Shown here one piece after another: positions 35,691 through 46,610 of a stretch of DNA of 64,000 bases; positions within the stretch are counted from its first letter, which is position 1; each line of letters begins with the position of its first letter. The stretch lies in contig CM051005.1 of the NCBI GenBank assembly GCA_027704905.1, positions 29,001,314 to 29,065,313 of the forward strand, in the 5' to 3' direction. This stretch comes from Muraenolepis orangiensis (taxonomy: Eukaryota; Chordata; Actinopteri; Gadiformes; Muraenolepididae). Under the pieces are notes generated by a model. That model was not told the DNA's origin. It made no database searches and saw only the letters and a program-made list of their open reading frames with translations. Made by a program: the position numbers and the translations under genes.

Positions 35691-35757
35691 TTGACTGAAC
35701 GTTGCTGTTCTCAGACCTCGATCCATCCCTCTTCATAACCTCCAGATGTGGGCTATA

Positions 35758-36050
35758 GGCATTTATTGCAAATAAACAAATACAACAAGTACAATGGAAT
35801 GCTTACTCCCCATTCCCTCCCGCAGTATGAATTACTACACACACACAATATTATAAAAAATACCATACACAATAAAAATGAACATAAAAGTGACTGAAGG
35901 ACATTTCAAAGCATTTTAAAGTGCCAGTAGTGCAGCAGCATCATGACTACAGTGCATTGCAGTAACTGTAGTGAGTCCAGAAAGTCCAGCTAATGATGAT
36001 AGTGTAATGAAAATGACCATGTTATGATAGTGGCAGCACGCCTAGCATTT
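35758..36050 (-). mobile_element. LINE 3' UTR fragment
   Basis: Reverse-complement match to the 3' UTR segments at 19,571 and 26,410, including aaagtgccagtagtgcagca. No coding sequence. Confidence 0.7.
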
Positions 36051-36059
36051 CAGTTGGCA

Positions 36060-36885
36060 CACTGACTGGATAAAAACTATCCTTGACCCATATGGGCATT
36101 ACGAAGATGTCTGTTCCCTTATCACATGACATTTCTTCTTAATATTATGTTATTATCACAAGCCAGCAATTGTGATTTATACATGGATAACTTGTTGGAG
36201 TCTGTTGCCATCCTTTACTTCTGGCAATAACCAGCAGAGGTCACCCAAGATACGTTTAGCCATTCAACTGCAGACATGTAAACAAACCAGTCATAACTAA
36301 ATACACACATGAAACGTATTTACTCTATATGCAGTAGGCCTATAGCTAGTGTGTTGACACTGGCAGCTCTAAACGGTTGGCTGCATGAGGATAAAATGAT
36401 ATTAAAGACTAATAGTAATGTAATTCGGTCTTAAAGGAGATAATTATACAACAACATAAAGACGTAAGAATGCGACTGAGCTGACATAACATATATTGAA
36501 ATGATTTATGGCCCTAGAGGTAGTGAGACTAAATGGCCAGCTCTTTTTATGTTTGTTTTTGTTTCCATGTCTACTGAAACCAACATGACAGAAAGACACT
36601 GTTCTTCTGATTATGGAGTTAAATACAGCCCTGTTTACCGGCCTTCATAGCTAGTTACATTCAACCGGACGCCAACGCGTGAGAAACGCTACTTAACTAA
36701 TGCTAACGCTAGCATACCTAACGCTAGCATAGCTACACTAACAACAGAGCACCGATCCTGAGGCAGCCCATTTAGCTGGTGATACATTTTTTTGATGATG
36801 GTGATTTTAACCATGCGTATTTAAAGGCAACACATCAAATGTGCCACTGAAGGGGGGAACACACTAGACAAGGTTTATTCAAACA
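36060..36885. other. Unassigned sequence
   Basis: No supported gene. A small repeat of acgctagcatagct lies near 36,700-36,735. Confidence 0.3.
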
Positions 36886-36889
36886 TTAA

Positions 36890-37140
36890 GAGACATTGAA
36901 GTTGGCTGAGGAACTAAATGGTTTCTTTGCTCGTTTTGAGGTGGAAGCAACAGAGTCAGACCCATCACCTCCAACCACCACATAGAGCAGGAGCGTGATG
37001 TGAGGCGTGTGCTCAGAGCGGTGAACCCAAGGAAAGCTGCCGGCCCTGATGGGGTGACAGGAAGGGTGCTGAAGAAATGTGAAAACCAGCTTTCCAAGGT
37101 CTTCACAAAGATCTTCCACCTGTCCGTCGGAATCCCTCAT
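36890..37140 (+). mobile_element. LINE reverse transcriptase fragment
   Basis: Encodes VNPRKAAGPDGVTGRVLKKC, the N-terminal RT motif of CR1/L2-type elements, then breaks off. Both ends are truncated. Confidence 0.7.
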
Positions 37141-37144
37141 CCCA

Positions 37145-37633
37145 TAAATCCCAAACAGACAAAAACATTCCACTACCAAAACATCCCATCACCGGCGGCC
37201 TGAGAGACTATCTTCCGGTTGCACTCACACCTAGGGTTGCCATCTTTCATGCTAATTATCCTATTTTCTTTGGTTTAAATAACTCGTCATACATTTATTA
37301 GAATAAGAGGAGTAAGCATTCCATTCAGCATTACATCTTGAACTTGTATTTCCAGATGTCAGATTTCAGTAGGTGCAGTATATAAAACACAACTCTACAG
37401 TCTACAAAATGTAAAGGTCAAATGTACAAAATACTTTGATAACACACACAAAGGCACATGTCTCAAGGTGTGTGTGAGTGTTTGTGTATGTGTGTGTGAG
37501 CTTGCGTGTATGCCTGCCTGTGTGTATGTGAGTGCTGGGTTGAAAGAGACTAAATCTCTCCTCATCAGACTTATCATGTCATGTCAGCAATATGGGTTTA
37601 GGGGTAAGTGTGATTGCGAGTTGTTGCGCATAC
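37145..37633. other. Unassigned sequence downstream of the F-box gene
   Basis: A TG-rich stretch lies at about 37,467-37,500. If the F-box gene continues past 37,634, its last exon was not recognised here; if it reads through instead, its stop is near 37,577. Confidence 0.3.
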
Positions 37634-40600
37634 CAGTCAGGTAGAGAGCGCTGCCATGGCTGCTGTGGACCTGGCGGATGGGCTGTCCTTGGTGAGGGTC
37701 TCTGGTGATCCTGGGGTTCATGTCTGCCAGGTTGATGGGAACAGCTCTCTGCCTGATTCTCTGAGGCACAACATGGTTGCAGTTGAATCTGACTGAGAGA
37801 AAGAGAAAAATGTGTTGATTCGAGGACTGGACTGTACCCCATGCAATTAACATGAATGATTATAATACACACTGGATCTACCAGTATATCCCAGCATGGT
37901 GTGGTGGCTTTGGTGTGTGTAACACATTGGTCAGGTACAGGTTTCTACACTTGAGTATTTTTTGATCCAATATACCATCAGTCAAGAAAATGCCATCTAA
38001 AGGTGAATCTGTTTTGAATCTAAAGGCAAATCTGCCCGCTCCACTAAAATAATAATACATTCAAAAGTTATATCTCCTTTCTTAAACCACTGACCAGAGA
38101 GCAACAGCAGCTGCTTGGGTGACTGTTGGTTTGTGAGGCGGATCTGAGTGAAGACCACTGAGGACTGAATGACCCCGTGGTGTAGGAGTTCACCCGAGGG
38201 CAGTTGGTACATCCGCACGAGGGTGATGCTCAGACCGCTGCTGCTATCCTCGGCCCTGGCCAAGACAACCATGAACATGCTATACCAGATGTCCCGGCGA
38301 GGCTCAATGGAAAACTGAAAAATAGAAGATAAATAAATGTTAGGTTTGGGGGGGGGGCATCTATAGTTGTACTAAAGTAGGCTACTGCCGCGGCTCTCGT
38401 GACTTAACATGTTAAGAGCGCATATTAACAATGCTTAGTAATTCATTCACGTCTTGAGAATTCGTAATATGAATGCTATTTTTGTAACTAAAATTCCGAT
38501 TTATTTTCTTCTCCATAAAGAGACAGCCTGTTATTCCTCTAAAACAACACAATGACACAAATTAAATCAAAAACCGTGTACGTCTTACATCCACGACGTC
38601 ATGGCAGAGGACGGTGGGCGGGGTCAGCTCCTGTTCACCATACACCCCCCTCAGCATGTGGAGAGTGCCCTGGTAGTCCAAGACCAGCACGCACTTCGGG
38701 GCAGCATCCGCTTGTATCCATAGACCCCGGGGGTCCAGCGGCCCTGTAGGGGAGGCCTGGGAGGGCCGGGTGTCCACGCCCAGTCGCTGTGCGTGCAGCC
38801 CCTGGGCGTTTGTCAGGAAAGAGTGGGGAGGAGGTTATTGAGAGCTGCAGCTACAATATTCTGTGATGTCTAAAACTCTCGCCTCGACTATATTCTTTGT
38901 TAGTAATGAATTAGCAATATTTTGTGTCATAAAGATCATCTCAAGTATAGAAAAAGGGAAAGGCAAAACTATCATTAAAGACCTGTACTATTGTTTCAAT
39001 CACTATTGCGTTTCTTTAGCCCAGGTTGTGCACTAGATTAGTAGTTTGCCAGTCAAATTGGGTTTTGTGACGGTATTCCCTGAGAGAATTTGTTGTAGTT
39101 GCGTTGTTGTTAAGGTAATTCTCTCCACTTATTATCTTGACTGCTGTACCAACACTCCACCGTACATTTGAGGATGGCCAGTCTCTGCCAGTCTCTGGGC
39201 TCTGAGCGGTCCGGCAAGTGGCAGCAGACCCTCTTCCAGACCCAGGGGCTCTGGGTCTGCTGCTGGAATCTGGAGCAGGTAGCTCCAAAGGACAGGACGT
39301 CCGGTGGGGAGAGGTAGCCCAGAATGACCTCCACCTATGGTATAGCGATATACAGTATGCATTGGATTATATGATTCAAACGTAGCCTGGGTGAATAAAA
39401 ACTGATCCAAAGAATGCTTAAATATGTCATGCATATATTTATATTTTCTATAAATATGTATGTTGGTTCATACCTGTTGTAATGTATATGATATCTGTTT
39501 TGTGTTACACCACTAGGGGAGCTCTAGTATAAAAGACCACCAGTATTGCACTTCTGCTGCTTCCGTATTGACAAGTGAACTCTGTACATGCTACCAGCTT
39601 TTCGATATAAAACAAACAAGTCTATACTGCACTCTTTTGTGGTCCGTATCATTGCTCAAGTTACTACATATTTTGGCGACGAGGTAAACTGGAAGAGTTT
39701 TTCTTTACATTTCGTTTTGTTTGTTAGCGTTAGCTAAAAAAAACAGTGTGCAAACTAGCAAGAGGGCTAAGCGGCTATCTTCATGAGTGAAAACGGTGAA
39801 GAGGAGCGTGTAGACGAGATAAACGGAGTGCCGGTGGCGGAAGGAGAGCCACGAGTTCAGATGGCCACGTTTGGAACGATCGGAGAATTTGTGGAGGGGG
39901 ACGAGGACTGGACGGAGTACGAGGAAAGGTTGGGACACTTTTTCACGGCAAATGGAATTACAGAAGAAGCTAAACAGCGTTCGATTCTCCTGAGTGTGTG
40001 CGGGGCAAGGACCTACAAACTGATACGGAACTTATCCACGCCAAGGAAACCGGGGGAAATTCCATATGCTGACCTGGTCAAGCTCGTCGGGAACCACCAC
40101 AACCCAAGGCCTTCGGTAATTGTACAGCGTTTCAAATTCCACAGCCATTTTAGGAAGTCAGGTCAGTCTGTAGCGAACTTTGTTGCAGAATTAAGGCAGT
40201 TTTCAGAACACTGTGAGTTTGGGGCAGTCTTAGATGACATGCTCCGCGACAGATTAGTGTGCGGCATTAATAATGACGCCATTCAGCGCCGTTTGCTGGG
40301 GGAAACTCCACCATTGACTTTCAAAAAGGCACTTGAAACTTCTCAAGGAATGGAGATGGCGGCAAATCATGCAAAGGACATTCAAAAGGGTCAGCTAGGA
40401 TCTCAATCTGTGGCTGTGCACCATGTACATAGAGAGGCTGTAAAATCAGCAAGGAGTGTTGAATGTTTTAGGTGTGGAGGGGCACACTACGCAAATAATT
40501 GCACATTTCTAGAAGCTGTTTGCCATACCTGTAATAACAAGGGGCACCTATCGAAAAAGTGCAGGAGTGCTAAAAATAAGCCTAAAAATGAAAAATGGAG

Positions 40601-43600
40601 AGGCCAGAAAAATCCAGCACCCACACATTACCTTGATGAAGATGAAGGAGATGCAGCCTGTGCGTTCAACATGTTTGCTGTGGATACCAACGAAGAACCA
40701 CCTATGCCCTACTATGCCACCCTGACTGTGGAAGGAAAGGACATAAAGTTTGAAATTGATTCGGGGGCTACAGCATCGGTCATCAGTGAGGAGACCTACA
40801 GGAAGACATGGGGACACAAGCCACCTCCTGTTAAGCCATCAACCCTCAGACTTAGGACATATACAGGTCAGGCTATACCTCATCTGGGGGTGTTAAATGC
40901 AAACATTTCAGCTGCAGGTCAGAGGGCTCAAGGCAGATTTGTAATAGCCAAGGGTGGGGGCCCTAGTTTATTGGGTCGTGACTGGCTTCGTAAAATTAAG
41001 CTGAATTGGCATGATATCAAGTATGCAAACACTACAGAAGACATTCTGCAGCGCTACAGTGATGTGTTCAGGGAAGAACTAGGCACACTTAAGGGCATGA
41101 CTGTGAAGCTCCATGTTGACCCTGAGGCAGTGCCACGTTTCTTCAAGCCCAGAGTGGTGCCCTATGCCATGAAGAGCAAAGTGGAGGAAGAGCTGGAGCG
41201 GTTGCAGGAGCTGGGCATCGTGGAACCTGTTCAGTTTTCAAGGTGGGCAGCACCCATCGTGCCTGTTCTGAAGCCAGATGGAACCGTACGGATTTGTGGA
41301 GACTACAAGTTGACCGTGAACCAGGTCTCAAAGCTAGAAGAGTATCCGTTGCCACGGGTGGATGACCTGTTTGCGACGCTGGCGGGAGGTAAGCTGTTCA
41401 CGAAGCTTGATATGAGCCACGCTTACCAGCAGTTACTTTTAGATGAGGATTCGAAACAATATGTCACTGTAAATACACACAAAGGATTATTCAAGTACAA
41501 CCGACTAGTGTTCGGAGTGGCGTCCAGCCCTGCCATTTTCCAAAGGACAATGGACACACTTTTGCAAGGCATTCCACAGGTAGCTGTGTACTTGGATGAT
41601 ATACTAATCACAGGGCCGACTGAGGCTAGGCACCTTGAAAACCTAGAGCAGGTGCTAAAGAGACTCTCAGAGGCAGGGCTACGCCTGAAACGTGAGAAGT
41701 GTGTGTTCATGGCAGAAAAAGTGACTTATCTGGGGCATATGATCACTGCAGAGGGGCTCCATCCATTGGAGGACAAAGTGCGGGCTATTAAGGAAGCTCC
41801 AAGCCCTAAGAACGTCACAGAACTCCGCTCATTCCTGGGTATGGTTAATTACTACGGGAAATTCCTGCAGGATCTCTCAAAAGTGTTATCTCCATTGTAC
41901 AAGCTGCTGCACAATGAGACAAAGTGGCAGTGGTGCGCGGAGCAGGAGAAAGCATTTAAAGAAGTGAAAGAACTCCTACATTCAGCAAAGCTGCTGGTGC
42001 ACTATGATCCAGAAAAAGAGATTGTGCTCTCATGTGATGCCTCCCCCTATGGTGTGGGGGCAGTCCTCTCCCATGTCATGGAAGATGGATCCGAGAGACC
42101 AGTGGGATTTGCCTCAAGGACGCTGACGGCTGCAGAGAAAGGTTACTCACAGTTAGACAAAGAGGGGCTAGCTGTGGTTTTTGCAGTAAAGCGTTTTCAT
42201 CAGTATATATATGGCCGTGTGTTCAAGATCTACACCGACCATAAACCACTGATGAGCCTTTTCAGTGAGACGCGCTGTATTCCTCCGCTAGCGTCAGCAA
42301 GAATCCAACGGTGGGCACTCATCTTGTCAGCCTACCAGTACACCATTCAGTACAGAGCAGGGAGGGACAACGCAAATGCTGATGCATTGAGTCGCCTGCC
42401 ATTGCTGGAGATGCCTGCCTCTACCTTTGTGCCGCCAGAGACTGTGTTTTCATTGGAACAGTTGTCACAGACACCTGTAAAGGCAGCCCAAGTCAAGCAG
42501 TGGACAGAGAGAGACCCAGTGCTGTCCAAAGTTAAGATGTACCTGCTACAGGGCTGGCCCAGTGTGGTTGTCAGTGAGGAACTGAAACCGTACACCAAAC
42601 GCAAGACAGAACTCAGCCTACAGGATGGCTGCATTTTCTGGGGTGCAAGGGTAGTCGTCCCTCCCCCAGGTCGCTCACAGATTGTGGAAGAGATACATGA
42701 GACCCATCCAGGTGTGTCGCGAATGAAGAGCCTGGCAAGGTCCTATGTCTGGTGGCCCAAGATGGACTTAGATCTGGAGAACAAGGTGAGAGCATGCACA
42801 CAATGCCAGTCTAATCAGCACATGTCACCACCAGCCCCATTGCATCCATGGGAGTGGCCAGACCACCCCTGGTCTAGACTACATCTGGACTTTGCTGGTC
42901 CGTTCATGGGGGAGATGTTTCTCATAATGGTGGATGCCCACTCGAAGTGGATAGAATCACACATCATGAGCAACATAACAGCACCCACAACCATAGACCA
43001 GCTCAGACAAGTTTTTGCAATCCATGGGTTGCCTGACAGTGTAGTTACGGATAATGGTCCAACTTTCACCAGTGAGCTGTTTGGTGAGTTTATGAAACAG
43101 AATGGAATTAGGCATGTTCGTACTGCTCCTTTCCACCCAGCCTCGAATGGATTGGCAGAGCGAGCTGTCCAGACGGTGAAGGAGGGTCTGAAGCGAATGA
43201 AAGGTGACTCTCTAAAAACCAGGCTTTCCCGTTTCCTTTTTAAATACCGCCTGACTCCACAGACCACCACTGGACGTTCTCCAGCAGAGATGTTGATGGG
43301 GCGTAGGCCTAAGTCAAAGCTGGACCTGCTGCGTCCAGACATCAAGGCCATGGTGGTGAGAAAGCAGGAAAAGCAGAAGGAGGGACATGATCAACATGCA
43401 CGAGAGAGATCGCTGAAACCAGGTAATATAATCTATATGAGAAATTTCAGCAATAACTATAATCAGAAATGGCTACCGGGTGTTATCCTGACGCAGAGGG
43501 GTCCTCTCTCATATGTTGTTGAACTAACTGATGGACGAGTGTTTCGCAGACATCAAGACCACATCCGCTTGCGTCATGACACAGGCCCAGAGATCGTCAG

Positions 43601-46600
43601 TACCTCAGAGTTTCCCCTGGTGAGCCAGACTACTGTGGGAGTATCACCAGAGGAAAGGTCACCCGGGGAAGAGTCTGCACCCCTGGTAGAGGAGGAACAG
43701 TTGACTATGGACCCACAGACACCTCCTGTGGACCTGGCACCTGAACCACCCAAAACACCTACACCAGCAGTTCCATCTACAGCACCGGAGATCGTACGCA
43801 GGTCACAGCGTGTTCGAAGACCTCCTGACAGACTGATTCTTAGTTAGTCACTTTAAGTGCTAAATTGAAGTAAATTGAATGTGTAGGTGCACATGTGTAT
43901 AAAAGAAAATGACAAGTTTATTTGTATTCATGGAATGTTGAAATTTAGTGGGGGAGCAGTGTTGTAATGTATATGATATCTGTTTTGTGTTACACCACTA
44001 GGGGAGCTCTAGTATAAAAGACCACCAGTATTGCACTTCTGCTGCTTCCGTATTGACAAGTGAACTCTGTACATGCTACCAGCTTTTCGATATAAAACAA
44101 ACAAGTCTATACTGCACTCTTTTGTGGTCCGTATCATTGCTCAAGTTACTACAATACCCAACGTTTGCAAACATGTTTGGACGTAAGCACTTTTTTTTAT
44201 TATCTGTAATCTATGGGGTTATACATTTAGTAAAATCAGTATTGTAAGCCTAATGAACCAAACAAGTCGTTCATCGATCAACAGGCTATCACAAATTTTA
44301 AAAAGGTTTCAGTAGGGAGGCAAAGGGAATCTTACCATCTCCGGTGGTACATCCTGAATACAGGCCACAGGTCTCTCAGCTGTCCTCTGTCGCTAGGAAC
44401 ATCCAGGAAAAAGGAGGAAAAATGGAATACAATGCACAAACAAATGTTGAATAACTTTTTTGATGATATAGGCTGCATGAAAAAAACAACGAAGACCCCA
44501 AACAATGTGAACGCAAACAAGGAAAATGACTTTTCCCTAAGTAAACTGAAACTTTGCTTACCTTGAAAGAGGTGGACGGTATCTGGGGTGAGGGGGAGCG
44601 AGGTCGTTTCTCTGGCCCCCTCTCCACTTTCCTCCGTTTGGAGGAGGTGGATGGTCCAGGAGAGGGGGAGCGAGGCCGCTTCCCCCCTTCCCTCGGCTTG
44701 GAGGAGGTGGATGGTCCAGGAGAGGGGGAGCAAGGCCGCTTCCCCCCTTCCCTCGGCTTGGAGGAGGTGGATGGTCCAGGAGAGGGGGAGCGAGGCCGCT
44801 TCCCCCCTTCCCTCGGCTTGGAGAGGTGGATGGTCCAGGAGAGGGGGAGCAAGGCCGCTTCCCCCCTTCCCTCGGCTTGGAGGAGGTGGATGGTCCAGGA
44901 GAGGGGGAGCGAGGCCGCTTCCCCCCTTCCCTCGGCTTGGAGGTGGATGGTCCAGGAGAGGGGGAGCGAGGCCGCTTCCCCCCTTCCCTCGGCTTGGAGG
45001 TGGATGGTCCAGGAGAGGGGGAGCGAGGCCGCTTCCCCCCTTCCCTCGGCTTGGAGGAGGTGGATGGTCCAGGAGAGGGGGAGCAAGGCCGCTTCCCCCC
45101 TTCCCTCGGCTTGGAGGAGGTGGATGGTCCAGGAGAGGGGGAGCGAGGCCGCTTCCCCCCTTCCCTCGGCTTGGAGGAGGTGGATGGTCCAGGAGAGGGG
45201 GAGCGAGGCCGCTTCCCCCCTTCCCTCGGCTTGGAGGAGGTGGATGGTCCAGGAGAGGGGGAGCGAGGCCGCTTCCCCCCTTCCCTCGGCTTGGAGGAGG
45301 TGGATGGTCCAGGAGAGGGGGAGCGAGGCCGCTTCCCCCCTTCCCTCGGCTTGGAGGTGGATGGTCCAGGAGAGGGGGAGCGAGGCCGCTTCCCCCCTTC
45401 CCTCGGCTTGGAGGTGGATGGTCCAGGAGAGGGGGAGCGAGGCCGCTTCCCCCCTTCCCTCGGCTTGGAGGTGGATGGTCCAGGAGAGGGGGAGCGAGGC
45501 CGCTTCCCCCCTTCCCTCGGCTTGGAGGTGGATGGTCCAGGAGAGGGGGAGTGAGGCCGCTTCCCCCCTTCCCTCGGCTTGGAGGTGGATGGTCCAGGAG
45601 AGGGGGAGCGAGGCCGCTTCCCCCCTTCCCTCGGCTTGGAGGTGGATGGTCCAGGAGAGGGGGAGTGAGGCCGCTTCTCCACTTTCCTCCACTTGGAGGA
45701 GGTGGATGGTCCAGGAGAGGGGGAGTGAGGCCGCTTCTCCACTTTCCTCCACTTGGAGGAGTGGATGGTTCAGGAGAGGGGGAGTGAGGCCGCTTCTCCC
45801 CTTTCCTCCACTTGGAGGAGGTGGATGGTCCAGGAGAGGGGGAGTGAGGCCGCTTCTCCACTTTCCTCCACTTGGAGGAGGTGGATGGTCCAGGAGAGGG
45901 GGAGTGAGGCCGCTTCTCCACTTTCCTCCACTTGGAGGAGGTGGATGGTCCAGGAGAGGGGGAGTGAGGCCGCTTCTCCACTTTCCTCCACTTGGAGGAG
46001 GTGGATGGTTCAGGAGAGGGGGAGTGAGGCCGCTTCTCCACTTTCCTCCACTTGGAGGAGGTGGATGGTTCAGGAGAGGGGGAGTGAGGCCGCTTCTCCA
46101 CTTTCCTCCACTTGGAGGAGGTGGATGGTTCAGGAGAGGGGGAGTGAGGCCGCTTCTCCACTTTCCTCCACTTGGAGGAGGTGGATGGTTCAGGAGAGGG
46201 GGAGTGAGGCCGCTTCTCCACTTTCCTCCACTTGGAGGAGGTGGATGGTTCAGGAGAGGGGGAGTGAGGCCGCTTCTCCACTTTCCTCCACTTGGAGGTG
46301 GATGGTTCAGGAGAGGGGGAGTGAGGCCGCTTCTCCACTTCCTCCGCTTGGAGGTGGATGGTTCAGGAGAGGGGGAGTGAGGCCGCTTCTCCACTTTCCT
46401 CCACTTGGAGGGGTGTCGGAGGGGGGAGGCGCTTCCCCTTCCCCTTGGAGGTGGATGGTCAGGAGAGGGGGAGTGAGGCCGCTTCTCCACTTTCCTCCAC
46501 TTGGAGGAGGTGGATGGTTCAGGAGAGGGGGAGTGAGGCCGCTTCTCCACTTTCCTCCACTTGGAGGAGGTGGATGGTGCGGGAGACCGGGAGCGCTTGT

Positions 46601-46610
46601 CGCTTGCCAT
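37634..46610 (-). CDS. F-box protein gene with repeat-coding first exon; subfamily not recognised
   Basis: Exon 1 (46,610-44,562, ATG at 46,610) is 2,049 nt, exactly 683 codons, and consists mainly of Ser-Pro/Lys/Arg-rich 20-residue repeats. Exon 2 (44,392-44,336, 19 codons) ends IQDVPPEM and joins in phase 0 to exon 3 (from 39,334), which starts VEVILGYLSPPDVLSFGATC. Together they form a clear F-box, the Skp1-binding module of SCF ubiquitin ligases. Exon 3's donor is uncertain (possibly 39,161). Exon 4 is 38,801-38,589 (71 codons), exon 5 is 38,314-38,095, and exon 6 is 37,792-37,634 or reads on to a stop near 37,577. Phases 4-5-6 agree. Exons 4-6 encode beta-rich sequence (CVLVLDYQGTLHML; GLSITLVRMYQLPSGELLHH) that could be a substrate-recognition domain, but no named family was identified. 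An intact Gypsy element occupies intron 2 in antisense. The whole gene lacks visible lesions. Confidence 0.7.
39475..39668 (+). repeat. Gypsy 5' LTR
   Basis: 194 bp, TG...CA, with agtataaaagacc as probable TATA box and gatataaaacaaac as a candidate polyadenylation region. No difference from the 3' LTR was seen. Confidence 0.93.
39783..43847 (+). CDS. Gypsy Gag-Pol polyprotein, single open frame
   Basis: 1,354 residues with no frameshift between gag and pol. Order: Gag; two zinc knuckles near residues 226 and 246 (CFRCGGAHYANNC; CHTCNNKGHLSKKC); aspartic protease near 325 (DSGATASVIS); reverse transcriptase about 470-640 with YLDD near 602; RNase H with CDASPYGVGAVLSH near 751; integrase zinc-binding HHCC around 966-1010; integrase core with Asp near 1035 (LDFAGPF), Asp near 1089 (VTDNGPTF) and Glu near 1125 (GLAERAV); then a Pro-rich tail. 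All key residues are present. The fused gag-pol and short LTRs fit the Mag-like branch (inference). Probably capable of retrotransposition. Confidence 0.95.
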   Translation: MSENGEEERVDEINGVPVAEGEPRVQMATFGTIGEFVEGDEDWTEYEERLGHFFTANGITEEAKQRSILLSVCGARTYKLIRNLSTPRKPGEIPYADLVKLVGNHHNPRPSVIVQRFKFHSHFRKSGQSVANFVAELRQFSEHCEFGAVLDDMLRDRLVCGINNDAIQRRLLGETPPLTFKKALETSQGMEMAANHAKDIQKGQLGSQSVAVHHVHREAVKSARSVECFRCGGAHYANNCTFLEAVCHTCNNKGHLSKKCRSAKNKPKNEKWRGQKNPAPTHYLDEDEGDAACAFNMFAVDTNEEPPMPYYATLTVEGKDIKFEIDSGATASVISEETYRKTWGHKPPPVKPSTLRLRTYTGQAIPHLGVLNANISAAGQRAQGRFVIAKGGGPSLLGRDWLRKIKLNWHDIKYANTTEDILQRYSDVFREELGTLKGMTVKLHVDPEAVPRFFKPRVVPYAMKSKVEEELERLQELGIVEPVQFSRWAAPIVPVLKPDGTVRICGDYKLTVNQVSKLEEYPLPRVDDLFATLAGGKLFTKLDMSHAYQQLLLDEDSKQYVTVNTHKGLFKYNRLVFGVASSPAIFQRTMDTLLQGIPQVAVYLDDILITGPTEARHLENLEQVLKRLSEAGLRLKREKCVFMAEKVTYLGHMITAEGLHPLEDKVRAIKEAPSPKNVTELRSFLGMVNYYGKFLQDLSKVLSPLYKLLHNETKWQWCAEQEKAFKEVKELLHSAKLLVHYDPEKEIVLSCDASPYGVGAVLSHVMEDGSERPVGFASRTLTAAEKGYSQLDKEGLAVVFAVKRFHQYIYGRVFKIYTDHKPLMSLFSETRCIPPLASARIQRWALILSAYQYTIQYRAGRDNANADALSRLPLLEMPASTFVPPETVFSLEQLSQTPVKAAQVKQWTERDPVLSKVKMYLLQGWPSVVVSEELKPYTKRKTELSLQDGCIFWGARVVVPPPGRSQIVEEIHETHPGVSRMKSLARSYVWWPKMDLDLENKVRACTQCQSNQHMSPPAPLHPWEWPDHPWSRLHLDFAGPFMGEMFLIMVDAHSKWIESHIMSNITAPTTIDQLRQVFAIHGLPDSVVTDNGPTFTSELFGEFMKQNGIRHVRTAPFHPASNGLAERAVQTVKEGLKRMKGDSLKTRLSRFLFKYRLTPQTTTGRSPAEMLMGRRPKSKLDLLRPDIKAMVVRKQEKQKEGHDQHARERSLKPGNIIYMRNFSNNYNQKWLPGVILTQRGPLSYVVELTDGRVFRRHQDHIRLRHDTGPEIVSTSEFPLVSQTTVGVSPEERSPGEESAPLVEEEQLTMDPQTPPVDLAPEPPKTPTPAVPSTAPEIVRRSQRVRRPPDRLILS
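43960..44153 (+). repeat. Gypsy 3' LTR
   Basis: Same 194 bp as the 5' LTR, preceded by the polypurine tract and followed by the atacc target duplication. Confidence 0.93.
44636..46590. repeat. Coding minisatellite, 57/60-bp units, inside F-box exon 1
   Basis: About 33 units of 60 bp, some of 57 bp (one GAG triplet less). Two subtypes occur in blocks: 44,640 to about 45,660 (cgcttccccccttccctcgg) and about 45,670-46,570 (cgcttctccactttcctcca). In the gene's sense they encode KRPRSPSPGPSTSSKPREGG-type and KRPHSPSPEPSTSSKWRKVE-type repeats. Units are open in all six frames. Indels switch the exon through the other two frames before it returns to the original one. Confidence 0.93.

Larger units (their letters stand above)
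39475..44153 (+). mobile_element. Intact Ty3/Gypsy LTR retrotransposon
   Basis: LTRs of 194 bp at 39,475-39,668 and 43,960-44,153 begin TG and end CA and look identical by eye. The target duplication is atacc at 39,470-39,474 and 44,154-44,158. A primer-binding-like ttggcgacgaggt follows the 5' LTR, and a purine-rich gtgggggagcag precedes the 3' LTR. The LTR contains a tataaaag box. Inserted in antisense in intron 2 of the F-box gene. Identical LTRs imply a very recent insertion. Confidence 0.95.
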
